NCBI GenBank assembly: GCA_963942565.1 | Contig: OZ012690.1 | Location: 34,819,655-34,883,654, forward strand | Reading direction: 5' to 3' | From: Maea johnstoni | Taxonomy: Eukaryota; Annelida; Polychaeta; Spionida; Magelonidae | Length of the DNA stretch: 64,000 bases | Part shown: positions 9,803 through 64,000 of the stretch, piece by piece | Numbering within the stretch: the stretch's first letter is position 1 | Layout: each line of letters begins with the position of its first letter | Made by a program: the position numbers and the translations under genes | The notes under the pieces: generated by a model | Told to the model about the DNA's origin: nothing | The model's database searches: none | The model's input: only the letters and a program-made list of their open reading frames with translations

Positions 9803-12800
9803 ATGACCCCTCTAAGGGCCTATACAAGAAACTTCTTGCTGGGAATACAACAGACCACAGTTCAACAGCGGCCCAGAATCCCATTACAGGTGCTACTGAC
9901 TCTCAGAGCATATGAAATATGCTCAGTCCCTAGGACTCACAGAGGGCAGTCTGCTAGGAAGATTGGAGTGGGTCCCAATAAAAATGGGGCCATTCACTCT
10001 AATCTTCTACAAATAAGCACCACCACTCCAGTCAAAACATCAGGACTGACTGTGGGATGCCTGAACATCCAGTCTGCCAGGAATAAAACAGACATCATCA
10101 GAGACATTGTCATTAATCATGACATAGACATTCTTTCGTTAACTGAGACCTGGCTCACCACGAAAGATAAGGAAGATTTCCACGTCAAAGGACTATCTTT
10201 ACCTGGGTATGAACTCAAACATACACCAAGACGTGGAAATCAAGGATATGGAGGGGTTGGTGTCCTACACAAGGCTTCAATCAAAATCATCAAAACAGAT
10301 GTTTATAAGTCAGACAGCTTTGAAAACATGCAGATCAAGTTTAACACAGGATCACGCTGCCTTGATTTAATTACCTTGTATAGGCCACCACCCAACCAAA
10401 AGAATAAGTTCACCACTGGTCAGTTCTTCGAGGAGTTCTCTTCATTTCTCCAGGACAAAGTCACTGGCTCAGGTGTCTTATTGATGGTTGGTGACCTAAA
10501 TTTCCATCTTGATAAAAAGACTGACAACACCACCCACAAATTTACTGATATGCTGGGGTCACTGGGTATCGAACAACACGTCAATAAACCCACTCACATG
10601 TCTGGACATATATTGGATGTTATCATGTGTCGAGACACAGATAATCTTGTACAAGAGGTCCAGGTGGGTGATATGATAACAGACCACCATCTACTGTTAT
10701 GCAACGTCCATCACCCCAAGCCACACCTTCAGAAGACAAAAATAATAACAAGGGCCTTTCGCTCCATTAACCTGCACAGTTTTAGAACAGACATTTAACA
10801 AGGACTGGGGGATCCTGATGACAACCTCTCTGTCACTGATCTCATGGACATATATGATACACAACTAACCAATGTGCTGAATAAGCATGCACCACCCAAG
10901 GAAAAGTCTATTGTAATAAGACCACAACAGCCTTGGTTCTCAGATGATCTCCATCGAGCAAAATCTGAGAAAAGAAAAGCTGAAAGGCTGTGGAGGAGAA
11001 CTGGCCTGACAGTTCATCGTGAAATCTTCAAGGAAGAAAGAGACAAATACAACAAGCTCCTTGAAAGTAGCAAAGTGTCATATTACAATCAGAGGATTAT
11101 TGATTGTGGGCAGGATTCAAAAGCGATGTCCCAGACAATGAATGAACTCCTCTTCAGGCAGAAAGTGTCAAAACTCCCAGAACACAGCTCTGCAGAAGAA
11201 CTTGCAAATAGGTTCTCATGATTTTTCAAGGAAAAGATTGATAAAATCAGGGATAACCTCCCTGACTGCTCTGACATCAACCTGGAAATAGCACAGTCAC
11301 CACCTGTTTCCACTCTGAATGTTCTGCGGAATGCTACAGAGGAGGAAGTATGGAAGATAATTTGCAAGTCTCCTGCAAAAAGCTGCATGCTTGATCCAAT
11401 CCCAACTTGGCTCATCAAAGAAGGTAGAAGCGAATTACTTCCAGTAATGACTAACATCATAAATTCTTCTCTCAGATCTAGCCAGGTACCGAAATCCATG
11501 AAGTCGGCTATAGTAACACCGTTACTTAAGAAATCTACCCTAGATCCAGATATTCTAAAGAACTACCGTCCTGTCAGTAACCTTTCTTACATCTCAAAAC
11601 TGTTGGAGAGAGTGCTGGCGGGGCGACTCACTGACTACATGACTGAGAACAACTTGCATGAACATTTACAATCTGCTTACAAGCCTGGTCACAGCACTGA
11701 GACTGCCCTAGTGAAAGTACAGAATGACATTCTAACCAGCATTGACCAGCATGGAGTAGTTATACTGGTCATGTTAGATCTGAGTGCGGCGTTCGACACC
11801 ATCGACCATGATATTCTATTCAGCAGAATGGAAAATACATTAGGTATTACGGGTCAAGCACTTGCTTGGTTTAAGTCTTACCTGTCAGGACGCACACTCC
11901 GCATCAAGATTGACAAGTCGTTCTCTGAGTTACAGGACATTCTGTGGTCCGTACCACAGGGATCAGTGTAAGGACCATTGTTGTTCCTGATCTACCTCCT
12001 ACCCCTTGGAAAACTCATCAGAAAGCATGGTTTAGAGCTTCACATATATGCAGACGACACACAGCTCTATCTGGCAATAAGACCTATCACTCAACAAGCT
12101 GTGGACATAGGAGTTGCTAGGCTGGAGGGCTGCCTCACTGACATATATACATGGATGTCACAGAACAAGCTAAAACTGAATGCAGACAAAACGGAAGTCC
12201 TAGTGCTGGGTACCCCTAAGCAGCGAGCCAAAATATCTGTGCCTAGCATCTCCGTAAATGGTGAGATTGTTAAGATTCTCAATATACCTATCGGCAATCT
12301 GGGCTCTGTTTTTGATCCAAGCATGAATATGGCCGCACATGTGTCAAAGGCAGTCAAATCTGCAAACTATCACCTTCGAAACATTGGAAGGATCAGAAAA
12401 TACTTGACTGCAGAATCAACTAAAGGTGCTGTCATATCCCTGGTAACCTCAAGATGCGACTACTGCAATGGACTTCTCTGTGGAATACCTGAAGAGCATG
12501 TAAGCTCCAGAGAGTACAAAATAATGCCGCCAGGGTGATCACACTCACAAAGAAGTATGACCATATCACTCCAGTACTAAAGGAACTTCACTGGTTACCA
12601 GTCAGGAAGAGAATTGAATTCAAGATTCTGCTCCTGGCGTACAAGTGTTTGCATGGAACTGCACCCTCTTACCTGAGGGAAATGCTGAAAGAGTATGTCC
12701 CACCCCGGACACTGAGATCAACATCCAAGAACTTACTCTGCGAACCGAGAAACAACATGAAAACCTACGGTGACAGATCATTTAGTGCCTGTGCCCCAAA

Positions 12801-12903
12801 ACTATGGAATCAGCTCCCAAATAATATTCGGGCAGCTGGGAGTGTGGCAATCTTCAAACGACAATTGAAAACACATCTGTTCAAAGATGTATTTATCAAA
12901 TAA
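9803..12903 (+). pseudogene. LINE ORF2 (endonuclease and reverse transcriptase), broken
   Basis: This is the coding part of the element, about 1,030 codons. The order endonuclease, linker, RT, C-terminal domain is intact, and the catalytic YADD and GDLN motifs are present. Three nonsense codons and one frameshift make it inactive. The 'LHWLPV...CLHGTAPSYL' tail is characteristic of the L2/CR1/Rex1 assemblage; clade placement within it needs a phylogeny. Confidence 0.9.
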
Positions 12904-12944
12904 CTATGTGGATATCAACATCTATCCTCTGACAATGAATGTAA

Positions 12945-13010
12945 TGCGCCTTTGAGCATGTTTATATGGAAAGGGCGCAATATCAAATGACAATATTATT
13001 ATTATTATTA
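12945..13010 (+). repeat. LINE 3' hairpin and (ATT)n tail
   Basis: TGCGCCTTT at 12945 pairs with AAAGGGCGCA at about 12970-12979, with a short loop. This is followed by ATATCAAATG and then (ATT)n at 12993-13010. Hairpin plus microsatellite tail is how L2/CR1-type reverse transcriptases recognise their own RNA. Confidence 0.75.
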
Positions 13011-13227
13011 AGGCAAAATGCCCAGGGAACTTTGAGCCGGTCGAACAGTGCTGAAAGACATTGACGAGTCTGTGGCAAGACAACAGGCCATTTGGTATCC
13101 AAAATGGATACAGGTATCCTGAAGGTATCCACCTTGAAGGGAAAAATGGAACTGTAAACCTTGGAATACACTTCACAATGCCATCAAGATAACTGTCTAT
13201 GGGTTCTACCCTGAATTAATTCAGACT

Positions 13228-13660
13228 AGGTTTAGATCTGTTTTACCCACTGGAGCTGAGGTGGGATTTATCTTCGGACATCTTTAGTAGTGGCATTATT
13301 TGTGCAGGTTAGTCCTGTTTCTACCCACTTGGTGGAGCCACTGGACTGAGGTTGGACTTATCTTTGGCCATCGTTAGTAGTGGCATTATTTGTGCAGGTT
13401 AGTTCTATTTCTACCCACTTGGTGGAGCCAATGGAGCTGAGGTGGGACTTATCTACGGCCATCTTTAGTAGTGGCATCATTTGTGCAGGTTAGTTCTATT
13501 TTTACCCACTGGAGCTGAGAGTTATCTTAGGCTATCCTTAGTAGTGGCATTTTTTGTACAGGCTAGTTCTGGTTTTATCCACTGGGTGGAGCCACTGGAG
13601 CTGAGGAGTGAGTTATCTTCCGCTGTCTTTAGCAGTAGCATTATTTGTGCAGGTTAATCC
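13228..13660 (+). repeat. 90 bp minisatellite, about five units
   Basis: The phrase TTAGTAGTGGCATTATTTGT followed by GCAGGTTAGT recurs at 13284, 13374, 13465, 13538 and (as TTAGCAGTAGC) 13629, giving spacings of 90, 91, 73 and 91. Other shared parts are TACCCACTTGGTGGAGCCA and GGAGCTGAGGTGGGA. The fourth unit is shorter by a deletion. It begins about 220 bp after the LINE tail. Confidence 0.9.
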
Positions 13661-13972
13661 AATTTAACAAAAGCTGTGATTCAGACAAACAGATAAGCCT
13701 CAGTTCTGCAAAATCTACTTAGGAGATACAAAGAACAAACTCCCTTTTCTGTGGAATGTTTTTTATCCTTATTTTATTTCACACCTTTAGCTACAAGCTA
13801 TGTACAAAGACAGCATGATATCTACATGACAAACATTGTGCTGGACTAAATCTTCAAGCACCTCTTTAAAACAACCATAAACAAACAGAGACATCTTAAT
13901 AATGGAGGACCTTAGCTTCCCAGAAGTATTTCATTTTTTCAGTGGACCATTATTTGGTAGGGTTTTCACATT

Positions 13973-14170
13973 TTAACCCATTCATCCTTGCTGTTTACGA
14001 TAGAAATTTGAGGATATCTGACCAAATAATATTTTGGAAAATATCTGATGGACAAGTGACAATCTGAAATATTTCTTCAACCCTACTCATATTATTTTGC
14101 AAAATTACAAATTCTGAAATAAAATTTAAATGATGCATGCAGATGACACTTCAGGCTTGAATGAATTGGT
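13973..14170 (+). mobile_element. piggyBac-type TTAA MITE, eroded copy
   Basis: Left end TTAACCCATTCATCCTTG at 13973, right end CTTCAGGCTTGAATGAATTGGTAA near 14170. The right TTAA is mutated. Confidence 0.65.
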
Positions 14171-14700
14171 AAGCTAACCATTAAGACAGTGAACAAGCAA
14201 TGTGACAAACCAGAAATATCTAAGAATAAAGTAATTTGAAATGAATAGGAATGATATTTTTCAACCAAGTACCAGTGTGCTAAAAAGATTATTTTTCAAT
14301 TTCAAATTCAGACTTCATCGTATATTTGTGTGGGCAAAATGTTTTTAAACAATATATTGTGAATCCAGACAACACTTCACAAGTCTAAATATGAATGTGT
14401 TTAGACAAAATACAACCATGCACTGAAGAAATATCTCACCCATACATTCACATCTTTTCAAAGCGTTGTCTCTTTTCATGCATTCATGCCTGTAGCACCA
14501 AAAAAAGACCACTATCTTAGTGATTCCGATTTGACAAAAGCATGTTTCAGAACTATTTTGAAAGAAAAATATTCATCAAAATGTATCCTACTTCACTACT
14601 TCCAATACTTAGTAGATTCATATATCATTATGAAGTTACGTTCCCAAGAGTCACAAATCCACAAAGTATGTTTCACATTTGAACTTAAGGCATGAATAGG

Positions 14701-14935
14701 TTAACCCATTCACGCCTGGAGATCTGTGTGACAAGTGTCTTCTGCAGTGCACCTATGACACTTTTGAAATTAACTTTCAAATTGGTCATCAACAGGTGAA
14801 ATGTTTCAAGGAGAGTTGTTGGTTAGTTTCTGATCAACATTTCTACTTAGAATATTCTAAGAAAACTGTGTTTGTTTGAGAGATATCACAAAATTAGTCA
14901 GGCGGTTTTGGCAGCTCCAGGCATGAATGGGTTAA
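14701..14935 (+). mobile_element. piggyBac-type TTAA MITE, well preserved (235 bp)
   Basis: It runs from TTAA at 14701-14704 to TTAA at 14932-14935. The ends are CCCATTCACGCCTGGAG and the inverse CTCCAGGCATGAATGGG, differing by one base over 17. TTAA duplication with CCC...GGG termini is the hallmark of piggyBac elements. The interior of about 195 bp holds no coding capacity, with the family blocks GATACTTTTGAAA-like and CTGATCAACATTTCT. Confidence 0.8.
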
Positions 14936-16705
14936 AAGAGTGAGATACATAAAGAAATAGGGCCACACTTCAGCCCAGTCTGTCTAACATCTACACAATG
15001 TACACTCCTCACTCTAAACTCTCTTCTTTACAATATTTACATTTTCACAAGTACAGCAACCTTTCCATTCTGCAAATGGTATGTTCTAAAAGTGATATCT
15101 GGACTTGAGTCTTGTTCTAGTCCCTGGATTGCTCTATGATAAAGGTCACTGGAAAAGAAAGGTTTGCAGATAGGAAAGCTAGCTGTACTTGTTACCATAA
15201 TGCTTCTCGTTTAAGAATTCTATTTACCTGAAACCATTTTGGGGCAAACTACCTGATGAGATATTACATACCTGATCATAGAATTATGTCAATGTTCAAC
15301 CACAAACCCACTCCTCCACAGACTTCATACTACAGCAGCATATATGTATTGGAAACATATTTGCTGCTTGAGCCCAAAATTTCACTCTTATCATTTTCCT
15401 GCAATCTTTCATAAAAATCAAAAGTTTGTTTTCTATACTTTGTTATAACTTCCCAAGACCTCCCAGGGATTAACAAAACTGAAATTTAAATCTTCAAACA
15501 ATCATGTTATTCTCTCAAATTTCTGTTTAAGAGATTTTATAAGTTAACAACTGAGCAAAATCTATGCATGACATGGCAAGATCTGCGTATTGCTTTATTA
15601 AGATAAGGGATCGGTGCCAGAACTCGCCACTATATAGGGCTCTGTGGAGGAGTGGCTCTCGGAATGTAAATACACAAGTTTGGTATTCATCAATGCAAAT
15701 TTTGAGATCATTATCATTGATTCATTAAACTGAATAATCAATTTCATACATAAAGTCCCAATTGAAGAAAATCATAGCTTGCCAATCAACACTCTCACAA
15801 AATGTAGTAAAGAATTCCTAGAATATTTGAAGAATTGCTAGCAGTATTGGAAGATTTTGGGTTTTCTTGGAAATTTTCAATAATTCCCATAAAATACCTG
15901 GGATGAATAACTAGGACTCTTCAAAAATTCCTGGGATTTGTGTAAAATACCCAAGATTTTAATAAAATTCCTAGGATTCTAGAAAACTTCCTTAGATTCC
16001 AAGATGATTCTTACTTTAATTTCTTTCTTGGAAACTACTAGAACTCTCACAAAAAATCAAAGATTTCCAACAAAATTTTCTTGTTCAAAGCTTGGAAGAA
16101 AATAGCAAGACTTCCCAGGAAGTCTCAGCTCTACTTGGCAAGAGAATAGAACTGTGTCACAGCATACAGGTACAGGGTGAACCTAATGTACAATCAATCA
16201 AAGCTACCATCAATCATTGTGTTTGCATGCAGAGGGGTGTAGCAAAATCAATACCTAACACAATCAAACAACAATGAGAAAAACCTCAGACACAACACAA
16301 TAGGTTCATACTCTTTAACCCTTTTATCTTCAAAAATCCAAATACTAATGTAATCATATCCAAGATATTTTCAACTAAACAGATGCAAAAAGTGTTTGAC
16401 AAAAAAAAGTTCATAAGAATCTGCGGGACAAATTAAAATCATTTATTTTGAGATTTGATTAATAAAATCAAAGCAGAGACTTCCAATACTTATCTTTAAG
16501 TTAAAGGAATTCTAGGGCGAATTTTATTAAGTTTCTTATGTTTAATCAATGCTTTGGGGCATATGCCCCTTTAATTGATGAACAAAACAATTACTTAATA
16601 TGTCATATGTGTGTCAAATAGCAGTGGAGTTTTGAAGGTGAAAGCGTCAAATAAGTCACAGTCAATACTTATCTGTGAGGTACATCTAGGGTAGCACAGT
16701 AAATG

Positions 16706-17066
16706 TACTGTTAAACAGGAAATATTCTTTTTAAATTATCCAAAAATCTGTTTTTCAGGATGAATGGAACTTATTTTTAGAGTCAATGTATATAACCAAA
16801 ATTGCACTATATACAAATGTTTTTTGCATTTGAGGTATGTGTTTCTATCCAAATTTCATAGATTCGCCAAAAACAAACTCATGCAAATATTTCCTGTTTT
16901 ACAGTATTACCATATTCCATACATCTCAAAGATACATTTTGATATATAGTCACACTATACAAGTATAGTTGTTCTATATCTATCATACGTCAGAAATCTG
17001 TATTTGCATCCCCATGTGCAGTTTCATGAAAACAAAATGCATGCAAACTTTTCCTGTTTTACAGTA
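16706..17066. mobile_element. TA-flanked MITE (Tc1/mariner type), about 361 bp
   Basis: The left end is TACTGTTAAACAGGAAA (16706) and the right end TTTCCTGTTTTACAGTA (17066). A third copy of the end, ATTTCCTGTTTTACAGTA, lies inside at about 16,889, so one element may have inserted in another. The same end (AACAGGAAAAGTTTGCAT) appears at about 470 and in inverse at about 628. No transposase is present. Confidence 0.65.
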
Positions 17067-17748
17067 ATCCATCTTCAATACATACATCTCTGAGACCAAA
17101 CTGTCATTAAAACCATTCTTCCCTTATCAAGAAAAGTCTGTAAATGCCACAAATAAGTTGCAGAAACAAGCATGGTGTGTCTTACAGCGGTAATCCTCTC
17201 AAGCTCCTTATTCTTATATACAGGGCCACATCTCTGCATCTTCAATCAGCACTCTATAAACCTGCCTCCAAAATGTCTCTCTTATCACAGATCTTACATT
17301 ATATAAAACCCTCACATTCATAGGCAAATAGTGCTGGTAATCTTCAATCCTTCCCAGCATAGAATTAACCTTGAAAAAGGCTTCTGGATGCAGATATCCT
17401 TTAAAGTTATAGATATCAGATGAATTGAATAAATAGTCTATGGAGCCTTCACCAAGTTTTCACCAAAAACTGACAGGTAATTTTTTCACCATACACCTGA
17501 GGTAAAATATTTGAAATGAAAGCGAAATAAAATATGATCATTAAACCAAGGTCCCACTTAACTTCTCTCACCATACTCTTAGATTCAACCAAAAGTAAAA
17601 TAAATAAATGTGTATGAAGTTCACAAAAATATTTGGGTGTCCTAAAGGGTGATTTTTGAGAGTTCGGTTGATGTCCTGCTGGCTAAGACTCTGGTATGAA
17701 CATTGAGTCAACTCTATTTGCATATCATGTGAGGATTGTCATTGGAGG

Positions 17749-63063
<45,315 letters not shown>

Positions 63064-64000
63064 GCTGTCGGTGTGTTTCGGTGTGTGTGTATGGGTGATA
63101 ATGCTGTGAGTAAGCTTGAGCGGCCCTGAGGCTTTCTACCACTACAACTCCATGTGGTCATGCAAGACGAATTTTAGAGGGGAGATCAGCTGGTGGGTGG
63201 GAAATGGCACCGTCCTCACATTACACATGTTCTGAGATTAATCTTATCAACATCTGGCCCCTCAACATGTATATGCAGCACAACACAAGAACAAATCATG
63301 GTGTATGTTTGATTTGCACACGATTTACATATACCAACATAAAAGAGTTCAGTTTCAGTTCTGAACATTTAAAGGGGTACGCAGACAATGTTCTCTCAGA
63401 GAGAAAACCTGACCCCAAGGGAACCACATGAAGGAAAGGGGACTCATTACTTCAAAATTCCATGACAACAAATCACGGCTGAGATAAAAACATGATGTAT
63501 TTACAAATCGTGTCTAAGGCAAACACAAACTCCCCCACAAAGCTTAGAGATGTGTCACACTCTGTTTCCTTTTGGACTTAGCTCCCACATAAAACACAAA
63601 GACTTTGTGCCTGAAAGTGCTTCCGACAGGATCACATTCTGATAAAGATTGTATCATCCATGAACAAAGTTGCTCACAAAAATTTCTTGGAAGATGGGCT
63701 AGAGATGACCTTTTTAAAAAAAAAATGGTTAGGAATGATGTTGTTTAATAAACTGTAAAATACCTTAAATGAATCTGTGCGACACTTTGCATGTTGGATT
63801 CATAATGATTGTATATCTATATTCATATTCAATCAATCCATTCATTTCAGAGTATGACTAGAAAATGTTGTCTGGATATCATGACACCTGAAAATAGCCT
63901 ATATTTCAAGGAAAGCTGTTGATTTGGTCTTTCTTAATATTTTGTCACCAACTTTTTAAAAGGATGTTTTTGGCCTAATGACATCATCGTTTGAATTGAA
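63064..64000. other. Right edge: upstream of the probable ELMOD2 exon
   Basis: TG-rich tract just upstream, then unassigned AT-rich DNA. An eroded TTAA MITE start (CCATTCATTTCAGAG, GTTGTCTGGATATCATGACACC) lies from about 63,838 to the edge. No clear promoter motif cluster was found. Confidence 0.45.

Larger units (their letters stand above)
9720..13010 (+). mobile_element. L2/CR1-group LINE, near-complete ORF2, decayed
   Basis: One reading frame from 9803 to about 12,500 encodes an APE-type endonuclease (NIQSARNK at about 10,065; LTETWL at about 10,139; GDLNFH at about 10,490; DHHLL at about 10,682), then a linker, then reverse transcriptase (YRPVSNL at about 11,565; DLSAAFDTIDH at about 11,780; VPQGSV at about 11,950; YADD at 12047-12058) and a C-terminal domain with LHWLPVRKRIEFK and YKCLHGTAPSYL. 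The frame is broken by TAA at 10796-10798, TGA at 11219-11221 and TAA at 11969-11971 (where the family has Leu before GPLLF), and by a one-base loss near 12,501-12,505. The frame then continues to the natural stop at 12901-12903. The 3' end has a hairpin and an ATT tail. The exact 5' boundary and ORF1 are not seen. Few breaks suggest moderate age. Confidence 0.9.
13661..17748. other. Intergenic region downstream of ELMOD2
   Basis: It contains TTAA MITEs at 13973-14170 and 14701-14935 (a further eroded end near 14,480-14,700), the TA-flanked element at 16706-17066, and repeated phrases of the type CC(C/T)AGGATT..ATTCC around 15,830-16,130. No coding exon was seen. The ELMOD2 3'UTR must lie just below 17,749; I could not fix its poly(A) site. 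Confidence 0.55.

Overview
The window is metazoan nuclear DNA, AT-rich, with short exons, GT-AG introns, many microsatellites and a dense mix of small DNA-transposon derivatives. The protein matches (NXT1/2, ELMOD2) are pan-animal, and the repeats (an L2/CR1-like LINE, TTAA-flanked MITEs, TA-flanked MITEs) suit a marine invertebrate, either a deuterostome or a spiralian. I cannot name the species. All identifications come from reading translated exons and splice sites by eye; no search was run.

All three host genes lie on the minus strand. (1) Positions 1-3,945 hold the 5' part of an NTF2-like export factor gene (NXT1/NXT2, p15). Its first coding exon sits in a promoter with an E-box and a CRE. 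The second exon is at 1905-1991 and the rest runs off the left edge. (2) Positions 6,703-8,574 hold a two-exon gene for a 155-residue basic, coiled-coil-prone protein that I do not recognise. It has CRE-like sites upstream. (3) Positions 17,749-21,540 hold six exons covering most of an ELMO-domain GAP of the ELMOD2 type, with the family signature WxxxIGFQxxDPxTDFRG intact. A probable first coding exon lies at 62,970-63,063. If that is right, intron 1 is about 41 kb, fills the right two thirds of the window, and the protein is 283 residues (human ELMOD2 has 293).

Between the genes, positions 9,720-13,010 hold a nearly full ORF2 of an L2/CR1-group LINE (endonuclease, reverse transcriptase, 3' hairpin, ATT tail) with three in-frame stops and one frameshift. 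The rest is dominated by a family of about 220-245 bp with TTAA flanks and CCCATTCATGCCTG ends, read as piggyBac-type MITEs, in about twenty copies of varying decay. Other elements are single or few: a 467 bp MITE with a perfect 8 bp target duplication, a 232 bp Harbinger-type MITE with TTA duplications, two Tc1/mariner-type TA-flanked elements, a 148 bp near-perfect foldback, a tRNA-derived SINE, and several independent tandem arrays with units of about 41, 71, 90, 105, 110, 122, 147, 164 and 178 bp.

No CRISPR array, rRNA, intact tRNA or retroviral element was seen. The most original material is the TTAA-flanked MITE swarm, the foldback next to a second inverted repeat at 5.7-6.0 kb, the possible 41 kb ELMOD2 intron with enhancer-like islands, and the unrecognised small gene.
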